Positions 10,138 through 18,021 of a stretch of DNA of 64,000 nucleotides are shown piece after piece. Source of the DNA: DASUBN01 sp035691665 (lineage in GTDB: Bacteria; Pseudomonadota; Gammaproteobacteria; Natronospirales; REEB76); contig DASSIS010000089.1 in assembly GCA_035691665.1 (NCBI GenBank), forward strand, positions 1 through 64,000. The letters run 5' to 3'. Below the pieces are notes generated by a model. It was not told where the DNA came from. It saw nothing but the letters and a program-made list of their open reading frames with translations, and did no database searches. Numbering within the stretch: the first letter of the stretch is position 1; each line of letters begins with the position of its first letter. Position numbers and translations under genes: made by a program.

Positions 10138-11016
10138 CTAGCGGATATGCGCCAGGATGCCGTCCAGCTCATCCAGGCTCGTATAGTGGATCACGAGCTT
10201 GCCCTTGCCCTTGCCCTTCTGCTCCACCTGGACCTTGGCCCCGAGCTTCTCCGTGAGCTGGCGCTCCAGGCGGCTCACGTCCGGGTCGGCCCGTTGCTCC
10301 TTGCGGCTGCCGGGGGCGCCCTGGAGCTCCTGGAGGCGGCGGCGCACCAGGAGCTCGGTGTCGCGCACCGAGAGGCCCTTGTCCACCACCCGCCGCGCAG
10401 CGTCGGTCTGGGCCGGGCCCTTGAGGGCCAGGAGCGCCCGGGCATGGCCCATCTCGATGGCGCCGTTGCGGACCATGTCCTGCACGTCGCGGCTGAGTTC
10501 CAGGAGCCGCAGCAGGTTCGTGACCGCGGCCCGGGAACGGCTCACCGCCTCGGCCGCCTGCTGGTGGGTCATCTCGAACTCGCTGATGAGGCGCTGCATG
10601 GCCTCGGCCTCCTCGAGCGGGTTGAGGTCGGCGCGCTGGATGTTCTCGATGAGCGCCATGGCGATGGCGGTGCGGTCCGGCACGTCGCGCACCACGGCGG
10701 GCACGGCGTCCAGGCCCGCCATCTGCGCCGCGCGCCAGCGGCGCTCGCCGGCGATGATCTCGTAGCGGTCGCCGCCGATGGGGCGCACCACGATGGGCTG
10801 CACGATACCCTGCTTCTTGATGGAGTCGGCGAGGTCCTTCAAGGCCTCCTCGCGCATGTCGCGCCGCGGCTGGTACTTGCCGCGCTGCACCATGTGCACA
10901 GGCAGCTTGCGCAGCTCGCCGCCGGATTCGCCCGCGGCGACCACGGCATCCAATGCCGCGCCGCCCAGGAGGGCGTCGAGTCCGCGGCCTAGGCCTTTAC
11001 GTTTGGCTGATGACAA
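10138..11016 (-). CDS. parB: chromosome-partitioning protein ParB
   Basis: CTP-dependent DNA clamp that loads at parS sites and works with ParA in origin segregation. It has 292 residues. The start is TTG at 11014-11016 with GGGAG ten bases upstream; it gives SSAKRKGLGRGLDALLGG, the family N-terminus. A second TTG 42 bases further upstream is less convincing. The CTP-binding box GERRWRAAQMAG and the helix-turn-helix (TNLLRLLELSRDVQ) are present. It lies 79 bp after parA. I found no exact parS 16-mer in the window. Confidence 0.94.
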   Translation of the reverse strand: MSSAKRKGLGRGLDALLGGAALDAVVAAGESGGELRKLPVHMVQRGKYQPRRDMREEALKDLADSIKKQGIVQPIVVRPIGGDRYEIIAGERRWRAAQMAGLDAVPAVVRDVPDRTAIAMALIENIQRADLNPLEEAEAMQRLISEFEMTHQQAAEAVSRSRAAVTNLLRLLELSRDVQDMVRNGAIEMGHARALLALKGPAQTDAARRVVDKGLSVRDTELLVRRRLQELQGAPGSRKEQRADPDVSRLERQLTEKLGAKVQVEQKGKGKGKLVIHYTSLDELDGILAHIR

Positions 11017-11095
11017 GCTGAAAGATCTCCCTCGAAGCGCTGGGCATTTTAGCAGCAACCGGTGCCGCCGCGCCCTCTCGCTTGTTTATCGGGGC

Positions 11096-11881
11096 TCAGG
11101 CGGCGCCGGCCGGCTGCTTCTCGCCGCGCCGCAGCATCTCGCCGGCGAGGGCGAGGTAAGCCAGGGCGCCGCGGGAGGTGGAGTCGTGCTTCAGGGCCGG
11201 GAGCCCGAAGCTCGGGGCCTCGGCCAGGCGCACGTTGCGCGGGATCAGGGTGCGGTAGACCTTGTCGCCGAAATGCATGATGAGCTGGGCCGAGACCTCG
11301 TTGGCGAGGTTGTTGCGCGGGTCGAACATGGTGCGCAGCAGGCCTTCGATCTCGAGCTTGGGGTTCACGGTCTGCTTGAGGCGCTCCACCGTGGCCACCA
11401 GGGCAGACAGGCCCTCGAGCGCGTAGTACTCGCACTGCATTGGGATGAACACGCCGTCGGCGGCGGTGAGCGCGTTGAGGGTGAGCATGTTGAGGGATGG
11501 CGGGCAGTCGATGAGGATGTAATCGTAGTCGCCGCGCACCTCCAGCAGCGCATCCCTGAGGCGCCCTTCGCGCTTGTCGGTGGTGAGCAGGCTCACTTCG
11601 GCGGCGGTGAGGTCGCCGTTGCCCGGGAGCAGGTCGAAGCCCGCGGACTCGACTTTGACGATGGCTTCTGAGGCCTTGGCCTCGCCCATCAGCACCTCGC
11701 AGGAGCCGGCCTCGATCTCGTGCTTGTTGACGCCGCTGCCCATGGTGGCATTGCCCTGAGGGTCCATGTCCACCAGCAGCACGCGGCGCTTGGTGGCGGC
11801 GAGGGACGCAGCCAGGTTGATGGCCGTGGTGGTCTTGCCCACCCCGCCCTTCTGGTTCGTGACCGCCAAGACTCTGCTCAT
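11096..11881 (-). CDS. parA: chromosome-partitioning ATPase ParA (Soj-like)
   Basis: Deviant Walker-type ATPase that binds DNA non-specifically and drives ParB-parS movement. It has 261 residues. The deviant Walker A KGGVGKTT is at residues 11-18 with the signature lysine, and switch motifs DMDPQGNAT and DCPPSLNML follow. It lacks the N-terminal HTH of plasmid ParA proteins, which places it with chromosomal Soj. Its ATG overlaps the rsmG stop by four bases (ATGA). Confidence 0.96.
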   Translation of the reverse strand: MSRVLAVTNQKGGVGKTTTAINLAASLAATKRRVLLVDMDPQGNATMGSGVNKHEIEAGSCEVLMGEAKASEAIVKVESAGFDLLPGNGDLTAAEVSLLTTDKREGRLRDALLEVRGDYDYILIDCPPSLNMLTLNALTAADGVFIPMQCEYYALEGLSALVATVERLKQTVNPKLEIEGLLRTMFDPRNNLANEVSAQLIMHFGDKVYRTLIPRNVRLAEAPSFGLPALKHDSTSRGALAYLALAGEMLRRGEKQPAGAA

Positions 11882-12510
11882 AGCTTCTCGATCTCTACTA
11901 GGCAGCGCTCGGCATCGAGGCCCGGCACCTGCAAGGGATGGACGTCGAGGACACGGAAACCCAGGGGCAGGCCCTTGAGCTCGTCTTCCGGGTAAGCACC
12001 CTTCATGGCCAGGAGCCTGCCGCCGGCGGTGCAGCCGTGGCCCGCGAGCTTGAGGAAATCCCCCAGGGAGGCGAAGGCGCGGCTTAGCACGGTAGCAAAC
12101 GGTTCCACCGGGCGGTAGCCCTCGGCCCGGGCCTGCACCACCTCCACGTTGCGGAGCTTGAGGCTGGCTGCGGCCTGGACCATGAAACGGGTCTTCTTGC
12201 CATTGCTGTCCAGCAGGGTGAAGCGGGTATCCGGCAGGACGATGGCGAGCGGGATGCCCGGCAAACCCGCCCCGGCACCCACGTCCTGCACCGGGCCGCG
12301 GGTCACATAGGGCAGCACCGCCAGGCTATCCAGCAGGTGCTTCACCACCATCTCCGCCGGGTCGCGCACTGCCGTGAGGTTATAGGCCTGGTTCCAGCGC
12401 ATGAGGAGTTCTACGAACTCGAGCAGCCGCACCTCGCTTTCAGCAGGCAGGTCGACCTTGAGGGCCGCGAGGCCGGGCGCGAGACCCGCCCGCCAATCGG
12501 CGGGGCTCAT
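11878..12510 (-). CDS. rsmG: 16S rRNA (guanine527-N7)-methyltransferase
   Basis: Methylates G527 of 16S rRNA with S-adenosylmethionine; loss gives low-level streptomycin resistance in other bacteria. It has 210 residues from the ATG at 12510 (MSPADWRAG); a GTG nine codons upstream is also possible, and neither has a good ribosome site. The SAM site is VQDVGAGAGLPGIPLAI. It is coupled to parA by a four-base overlap, the usual rsmG-parA-parB order. Its common neighbour mnmG is absent: a GspE-like ATPase sits upstream instead. Confidence 0.93.
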   Translation of the reverse strand: MSPADWRAGLAPGLAALKVDLPAESEVRLLEFVELLMRWNQAYNLTAVRDPAEMVVKHLLDSLAVLPYVTRGPVQDVGAGAGLPGIPLAIVLPDTRFTLLDSNGKKTRFMVQAAASLKLRNVEVVQARAEGYRPVEPFATVLSRAFASLGDFLKLAGHGCTAGGRLLAMKGAYPEDELKGLPLGFRVLDVHPLQVPGLDAERCLVEIEKL

Positions 12511-12614
12511 GGGCGGAGGTCCGTGTGGAGGCGGCACATCTTCATGCCGCGCACACTAGCACCGAACCGCGCTTTCCGGGCTGACGGGGCCGGCTCTCTA
12601 TTTGGAAGCAGTCT
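12511..12614. other. intergenic spacer, nothing identified
   Basis: About 100 bases between rsmG and the small membrane-protein gene, both on the minus strand. It contains the alternative GTG start of rsmG and a short inverted repeat near 12531-12547 (CGGCA/TGCCG). No promoter or terminator is convincing. Confidence 0.3.
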
Positions 12615-12884
12615 TCAACCGGAGCGGCGGGTGCCGGGCAACAGGCCCCGGTGTGTCCCGAAGCCGGCCATGAGCGCCGCTGCCAGGAGCGCGGCCAGGT
12701 CCAGGTCGCGGATGAGGCCGAGGTGGGACTGGGCGAAATCGTTGGCGGACTGGATCATGGCCTGCTGGTCCGTATGGGACGTGGCGCTGGCCACCACGTA
12801 GAGGGCGATGCCGAGTTGCACCAGCAGCAGCAAGGCGAAGGCCAAGACCAGGAACCAGAAGCCGCCGACCAGCGCACGCCGCAC
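12615..12884 (-). CDS. small two-helix membrane protein downstream of a GspE-like ATPase
   Basis: An 89-residue protein with an N-terminal hydrophobic helix at about 9-31 (FLVLAFALLLLVQLGIALYVV) and a second at about 61-74. It starts 9 bp after the ATPase stop, so it is probably cotranscribed. I do not recognise the family. A link to the secretion/pilus ATPase is an inference from position only. Confidence 0.65.
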   Translation of the reverse strand: MRRALVGGFWFLVLAFALLLLVQLGIALYVVASATSHTDQQAMIQSANDFAQSHLGLIRDLDLAALLAAALMAGFGTHRGLLPGTRRSG

Positions 12885-12893
12885 GGCCGGGAC

Positions 12894-14693
12894 CTAGTAG
12901 CGCCCCACGGGCGGCGGCACCACCCGCATGACCTCTTCGACGGTGGTCACGCCCTCCGCCACCTTCTGGGCACCGCGCAGGCGCAGCGGCTTCATGCCGT
13001 CGCGGATGGCCGCTTCGCGCAGCGCGTCCATGTCGAAGCGCTCGGTGATGAGGCCCTTGAGCTTGGGGGTGAAGGTCAGCATCTCGTAGATGCCGACGCG
13101 GCCGCGGTAGCCGGTGTTGCGGCACTCGAGGCAGCCCACCGCGTGGTAGACCTGGCGCGGCTTCTGGGCCTTCCAGGGGGCCACCAGGGAATCCCATTCC
13201 TCGTCGCTCAACTCCCCTGCTTTCTTGCAATGGGGGCAGAGGGTGCGCACCAGGCGCTGGGCGATGACGCCGAGCAGCGTCGATTGCAGCAGGAAGGGCT
13301 GCAGATCCAGGTCTAGGAGCCGGCTCACGGAAGCCGGTGCGTCGTTGGTGTGCAGGGTCGAGAGCACCAAGTGGCCCGTGAGCGCCGCCTGCACCGCCAT
13401 CTCGGCAGTCTCGGCGTCGCGGATCTCGCCCACCATGATGATGTCCGGGTCCTGGCGCAGCAGCGTGCGCACGCCGGAGGCGAAGGTGAGGTCGATATTG
13501 GCCTGCACCTGCATCTGGTTGAAGGCCGGCTCCACGAGCTCGATGGGGTCCTCCACCGTGCAGACGTTCACCTCGGGCTTGGCCAGCTGCTTCAGCGTGG
13601 AGTAGAGCGTGGTGGTCTTGCCCGAACCCGTGGGTCCGGTCACCAGGATGATGCCATGGGGGTTCTCGATCATCGCCCCCCACAGCCGCTCGTCGGTCTC
13701 GGCGAAGCCCAGGGCGCGGAAGTCCTTGAGCAGCACCATGGGATCGAAGATGCGCATCACCAGCTTCTCGCCGAAGGCGGTGGGCATGGTGGACAGGCGC
13801 AGCTCCACCTCCTGGCCCTGCGGGTTGCGGGTCTTGATGCGGCCGTCCTGCGGGCGGCGCTTCTCGGCGATGTCCATGCGCGCCAGGATCTTGATGCGGC
13901 TCGTGACCGGCGCTAGCACCGCGCCCGGCAACTGGTAGACCTGCTGCATCACGCCGTCGATGCGGAAGCGGATGATACCCTGCTCGCGGCGCGGCTCCAC
14001 ATGGATGTCGCTGGCGCGCTGGTCGAAGGCGTACTGCAGCAGCCACTCCACTATGCTGACCACGTGCTGGTCGTTGACGTCGAGCTTGCCGCTCTTGCCG
14101 AGCTCGACCAGCTGCTCCAGGTTCTGGATGCCGCCGGCGGCGGGCATGCCCTCGTTCTGCTTCTCCGCGCCCAGTACCGAGCGGGAGATGGAATAGAACT
14201 CCACCAGGTACCGGGCGATGTCCTCCGGGTTGGCGAACACCCGGTTGATCTTCTTCTTCTGGACCTGGGAGATCTCCCGTTCCCACTCGTATTCGTAGGG
14301 TTCGGCGGTGGCGAAGGTGATCTCCTGGCGCGAGACCTCCACCGGCAGCACGTTGTACCGCGAGGCGTAGGGCAGCGACACCACCGAGGTGATGCGCTGC
14401 ACGTCGAGCTTGAGGGGGTCGATGCGGAAATACAGCAGGTCGCAGCGGGCCGCGAGCCAGATGCTGAGGGACTCCACCGTGAGCGGCGCATGTGGCGACC
14501 GCGCGTCGGTCCAGCCGCGCTTGCCCAGGATGGCGATGGGATGCTGGTTCTTGTAGGCGCCGCGTTCGGCGAGGCCCGAGAGCAGCTCGACCTTGTCTCG
14601 GCCGATCACTCCGTCCGCCTGCATCCAGGCCAGCACTTCCTGCAGTGTGAGCTTGTGCTCGGCGATTTTGCGTGGTTCGCGGGCGCTGTGCAT
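12894..14693 (-). CDS. GspE/PulE/PilB-type secretion or pilus-assembly ATPase
   Basis: Hexameric cytoplasmic ATPase that powers type II secretion or type IV pilus extension. It has 599 residues from the ATG at 14693. An N-terminal MshEN-type domain (about 20-180) is followed by the core ATPase. Walker A GPTGSGKT is at 353-360, the Asp box is TVEDPIEL, Walker B is DPDIIMVGEIRD at about 415-426, and the His box STLHTNDA is present. A zinc site has four cysteines (CPHC and CLEC, near 486-524). No other gsp or pil core genes are adjacent; gspAB lie 45 kb away. Whether it serves T2SS or pili cannot be decided here. Confidence 0.9.
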   Translation of the reverse strand: MHSAREPRKIAEHKLTLQEVLAWMQADGVIGRDKVELLSGLAERGAYKNQHPIAILGKRGWTDARSPHAPLTVESLSIWLAARCDLLYFRIDPLKLDVQRITSVVSLPYASRYNVLPVEVSRQEITFATAEPYEYEWEREISQVQKKKINRVFANPEDIARYLVEFYSISRSVLGAEKQNEGMPAAGGIQNLEQLVELGKSGKLDVNDQHVVSIVEWLLQYAFDQRASDIHVEPRREQGIIRFRIDGVMQQVYQLPGAVLAPVTSRIKILARMDIAEKRRPQDGRIKTRNPQGQEVELRLSTMPTAFGEKLVMRIFDPMVLLKDFRALGFAETDERLWGAMIENPHGIILVTGPTGSGKTTTLYSTLKQLAKPEVNVCTVEDPIELVEPAFNQMQVQANIDLTFASGVRTLLRQDPDIIMVGEIRDAETAEMAVQAALTGHLVLSTLHTNDAPASVSRLLDLDLQPFLLQSTLLGVIAQRLVRTLCPHCKKAGELSDEEWDSLVAPWKAQKPRQVYHAVGCLECRNTGYRGRVGIYEMLTFTPKLKGLITERFDMDALREAAIRDGMKPLRLRGAQKVAEGVTTVEEVMRVVPPPVGRY

Positions 14694-14862
14694 GGCCAAA
14701 GTGTAGCAATAAGGGGCGTCGTGGGCTCCCAATGAATAAGATTCCTGGGGAAAGGCTTTTATTCCGCATTATTCCTGCGATATTCCCGTTCCACGGCCCT
14801 TCCTATTCCTGCGGAGCTCGCCCAGACTTGCGACATCCGAAACGGGTGACCGAGGTGCCCCC

Positions 14863-15468
14863 ATGTCATTCAACGAGAATCTGCGCACGCTACGTCTGGC
14901 CCGCGGCTTCACCCAGCCTGCGCTGGCGGAGAAGGCCGCCATCGAGCAGTCCTATCTCTCCAAGCTGGAGAACGGCCGCTCCAAACCCTCCGAGGACGTG
15001 CTCGCGCGCCTCGCCCAGGCACTGGAGGTGAAGGCCGAAGCGCTGCTGCAAAACGGCGACGAGGCGGCGGAACGTAGCCGCCGCTGGCGCCTCGGCCTGG
15101 TGGCGGCGGGCACGCTCATGGCGCTGGCTGCTGCGTTCTTCTTCGGGCGCGTCACCGCCATGTACCCGCTCAGCGTGGGCGAGGTCATACGCGGCGCAGA
15201 TGCCTCCGAGAACCTCCCCCGGGACGTCATGGCCCTGGCGCCGCGTGACGTGGAGGTGATCATGATCACCCGCAACGGCCGGGGAGACCGGCTGTCCATC
15301 GACGGGCGCGCGGCGGATCCCGCTTCGGTGCAGGCCTACATGCAGGCCATCCATCGCAGCTACGGCGGCACCTTCCCCTCCATCCATGTATCGCCGGATG
15401 CAGCGGACGGCACGCACGCCTTCCAGCTCGAGTACCAGATGCGCGCCGGGAGCCCGCCGGCGGATTAG
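14863..15468 (+). CDS. membrane-tethered XRE-family transcriptional regulator
   Basis: A 201-residue one-component regulator. Residues 5-58 form a Cro/CI helix-turn-helix (LRTLRLARGFTQPALAEKAA, then QSYLSKLENGRS). A basic RSRRWR stretch precedes one membrane helix at about 76-98. The last 100 residues would lie in the periplasm and match nothing I recognise. A GAGG ribosome site precedes the ATG. It converges with the thioredoxin/NHL gene, the two stop codons overlapping by four bases. It may sense an envelope signal directly; that is inference from topology. Confidence 0.85.
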   Translation: MSFNENLRTLRLARGFTQPALAEKAAIEQSYLSKLENGRSKPSEDVLARLAQALEVKAEALLQNGDEAAERSRRWRLGLVAAGTLMALAAAFFFGRVTAMYPLSVGEVIRGADASENLPRDVMALAPRDVEVIMITRNGRGDRLSIDGRAADPASVQAYMQAIHRSYGGTFPSIHVSPDAADGTHAFQLEYQMRAGSPPAD

Positions 15469-17057
15469 AGCAGCTTGCCGGGGTCGCTCAAGGCCAGCGG
15501 CACGGCTTTCCGGGTCTTGATGTCCACTGTCACGATCCGGTCGTGGTCGGTGTCAGCCACGTACAGGGTGTCGCCGGTGAAGCTCAGGCCCCCCGGCTCG
15601 TCGAAGGTATCGCCACCGATCAAGGTGCTCACGGTGCGCCGGTGAGGATCCAGCACCTTGATCTTGCTGTTGTAGGTATCGGCTATATAGATGAGGCCGG
15701 CATGCCAGGCGACGCCCAAATCATGCTGCAAGCGCACCTCATCTCCCGAGCCGTCCACATCGCCGAAGTCGAAGAGGCCGGTGCCCACGAGTGTGTGCAC
15801 CCGGGCCAGGGTGCCGCTGAAATCTACGGCCCGCACCGCGCTCGCCTCCGGATCGGCGGTGTAGAGCATGCTGCCGTCGGTGGTGAGGCCGCTAGGCTGG
15901 GCGAAGGAGGCGTCCGCCAGCTCACCGTCATCGATGCCCTCGGCCCCGGAGCCGGCGAAGTGACGGATCTCTTGCTTCGCGGGGTCGTAGACCCAGAGCT
16001 GGTGCTGACCGGCCATGGCGATGTAGACCAAGCCGTCATGGTAGAGCAGGTCCCAGGGCGTATTGAGCTCCGCCCGGGCGGCCGGTTCGTCACCGTCATC
16101 CATATAAGTCTGCTTGCCGTCACCCGCCACGGTGACCACACTGCCCTCCCTCAGGTCCACGCGGCGCAACGCATTGTTGTCCGTATCCGCCACGTAGAGC
16201 GTGTCCGCGTCGGCGAGCGTCAGCCCCTGGGGATAATGGAACTCAGCCTGGGCCGCGGCACCGTCCTTCAGTCCCGGCTTGCCGTCACCGATCACCGAGA
16301 GCACCTTGCCCTCGAGCGTGGTGACCACGATGCGGTTGTGGTTGGAATCGGCGATGAAGAGCCGGCCGCCCTTCGCATCCGCCAACACCTTGCCGGGATA
16401 GAGCAGCTCACTCTTGGGCATCTTCTCCGCCAGGCCCGCGAACCAGAGGGGTTTGGCGTTCAACTCGTGGCGCGCGGAGAACTCCTGAGTGAGGGTGCCG
16501 ATCACCTTGTCCAGGAGCGCGTAGTGCCCTTCGCCCGACACCTGCCCCACCACGTTGCCGGCCGGGTCGATGAGCGTGAGCGTGGGCCAGCCGGTGGCGC
16601 CGTATTCGTTCCAGATCTGCATGTCGTGGTCGTTCACCACGGGATGCGTGAGCCCGTAGCGCTGCACGATGGCGGCGATATGCGTTGTCTTACCCTCGGT
16701 GGCGAACTTGGCGGAATGCACGCCGATGATCGCCAGGCTGTCGGGGTACTTGGCCTCGAGCTTCTCGAGGTCCGGGATCACGTGGAAGCAGTTCACGCAG
16801 CCGTAGGTCCAGAAATCCAGCAACACCACCTTGCCCTTGAGCTCCGCCAGGGTCACGGGCTTGCCGCCGGTGTTGATCCAATCGAGGCCCGTGGGGAACG
16901 CCGGCGCCGCCTCCTTCCCGAAGAAAGTGTTGGGCACTTCCGAAGCCGCCACCAGCGAGAGCGGCGAAGCTGGGCCGAACCAGCGCAAGCCGGCCAGCGC
17001 GCCGCCCAAGAGCAGCAGGCCCAATACGGCCAGGGTGGTGGAACGGGCGATGTGCAT
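15465..17057 (-). CDS. thioredoxin-like / NHL-repeat protein, membrane-anchored
   Basis: A 530-residue protein with an N-terminal signal anchor (about residues 5-26). A thioredoxin-fold domain follows (about 55-200) with the redox pair C87-V-N-C90 in FWTYGCVNCFHVIPDLE. After it come about six NHL beta-propeller repeats (LYVADTDNNALRRVDL, IYIADTYNSKIKVLD and similar). NHL-thioredoxin fusions of this type are conserved but poorly characterised; disulfide exchange in the periplasm is the likely chemistry. ATG 17057 is preferred over a GTG four codons upstream because GTGAG lies at a suitable distance. It stands between the XRE regulator and the dimethylarginine hydrolase. Confidence 0.88.
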   Translation of the reverse strand: MHIARSTTLAVLGLLLLGGALAGLRWFGPASPLSLVAASEVPNTFFGKEAAPAFPTGLDWINTGGKPVTLAELKGKVVLLDFWTYGCVNCFHVIPDLEKLEAKYPDSLAIIGVHSAKFATEGKTTHIAAIVQRYGLTHPVVNDHDMQIWNEYGATGWPTLTLIDPAGNVVGQVSGEGHYALLDKVIGTLTQEFSARHELNAKPLWFAGLAEKMPKSELLYPGKVLADAKGGRLFIADSNHNRIVVTTLEGKVLSVIGDGKPGLKDGAAAQAEFHYPQGLTLADADTLYVADTDNNALRRVDLREGSVVTVAGDGKQTYMDDGDEPAARAELNTPWDLLYHDGLVYIAMAGQHQLWVYDPAKQEIRHFAGSGAEGIDDGELADASFAQPSGLTTDGSMLYTADPEASAVRAVDFSGTLARVHTLVGTGLFDFGDVDGSGDEVRLQHDLGVAWHAGLIYIADTYNSKIKVLDPHRRTVSTLIGGDTFDEPGGLSFTGDTLYVADTDHDRIVTVDIKTRKAVPLALSDPGKLL

Positions 17058-17128
17058 GAGGTATCTCACTCGGGTGCTCTTGAGAGGGCTAAGGGTCGAT
17101 GTGATTCAAGACCCTGGGAGTCGCCGGA

Positions 17129-17908
17129 TTATTTCGCCTCGGCGCGCGTCCTGAAGATCAGGCTGCAGCAGGTGACGCCGCCCTCGGCCTTCTCGGTCTC
17201 GGACATGTCCACCGTCACCACCGGCACGCGCCGCCCCGCGAGACGCTCCCGGGTACGGGGGAAGGAACTCGGATAGATCACGCCCCCGGGCAGCCACACG
17301 GCGTTGGCCGCATGCGGCTCAGCCGGATCCACCTCCAGGAAATCCACCTCATGGAAGGCACGCCGATCCACCCAGGCGGGGTTGATGAGCAAGAGCCCGG
17401 GCGCCACCTGGGTCACGGCGGTCTTGAGGTGCAGGCAACCGCGGGTCTCCACCGGCACCACCTCGTATCCATAGGCTGCCGTCGCCGCCGCGAGCTGGCC
17501 GATGCCTTCTCGGTCGCTGCGCGCCGACCGACCCACGTAGAGTGTGTGCCCGACCCGCAACACATCGCCGCCGTCCAGCGTGCCCGGCGTCTCGATGGTG
17601 ACGAGTTCGCGATACCCGATAAGCGCGCGGGCCATGGACTCGGTCTCGACGCGGCGCGACTCGGCGCCCGGGCGGGTGATGACCGCGATCTCGTCCAGCA
17701 CCACCGCAGTGTCTTCCACGAACACCGAGTCCGCCTGCTCCGAGAGCTCCGGCAGGGCCACGACACGGCAGCCCAGGGTCTCGAGGGCTTCCCGGTAGGC
17801 GCGGTGCTGGCGGCGGGCCAGGTCCACGTCGATGGGGGTGCGCGGCAGGTAGGAGAGCTCGCAACGCTCGAGGGCGGCGCTCACCTCCCGGGTGACGGCG
17901 ATCTGCAA
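17129..17908 (-). CDS. dimethylarginine dimethylaminohydrolase-like amidinotransferase-fold enzyme
   Basis: Likely hydrolyses N-methylated arginines to citrulline plus methylamines, or a related guanidine substrate. It has 259 residues, the DDAH length. The TTG start at 17906-17908 is preceded by a perfect AGGAGG six bases upstream and gives LQIAVTREVSAALERCEL, the family N-terminus. Active-site elements are VFVEDTAVV near residue 65, TLDGGDVL near 112, the catalytic histidine in GCLHLKTAVT (about 160), and the cysteine nucleophile in GGVTCCSLIF (247 or 248). Arginine deiminase is excluded by the short length. It is divergent from an amino acid permease 113 bp away, which could import its substrate. 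Confidence 0.85.
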   Translation of the reverse strand: MQIAVTREVSAALERCELSYLPRTPIDVDLARRQHRAYREALETLGCRVVALPELSEQADSVFVEDTAVVLDEIAVITRPGAESRRVETESMARALIGYRELVTIETPGTLDGGDVLRVGHTLYVGRSARSDREGIGQLAAATAAYGYEVVPVETRGCLHLKTAVTQVAPGLLLINPAWVDRRAFHEVDFLEVDPAEPHAANAVWLPGGVIYPSSFPRTRERLAGRRVPVVTVDMSETEKAEGGVTCCSLIFRTRAEAK

Positions 17909-18021
17909 TCTATCCTCCTGATCCTGTGAATTTTCCTGTCCCAAATATGTCTTTTTTAGTAGCATCAGGCAAACCGCGCCGCTTGAGCGCCCATACGACA
18001 GACACTCCCAGGGGTATCAGA

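Noticed and set aside
10138..11881. A parS site near parAB
   Set aside because: I looked for TGTTTCACGTGAAACA-like 16-mers. The nearest, around 8389-8404 in atpF, matches only about nine bases, so none is claimed.
12598..14769. A 723-codon open frame on the minus strand over the GspE-like gene
   Set aside because: Arg/Pro/Gly/His-rich translation with no domain; it is an out-of-frame shadow of the ATPase, which has all family motifs.
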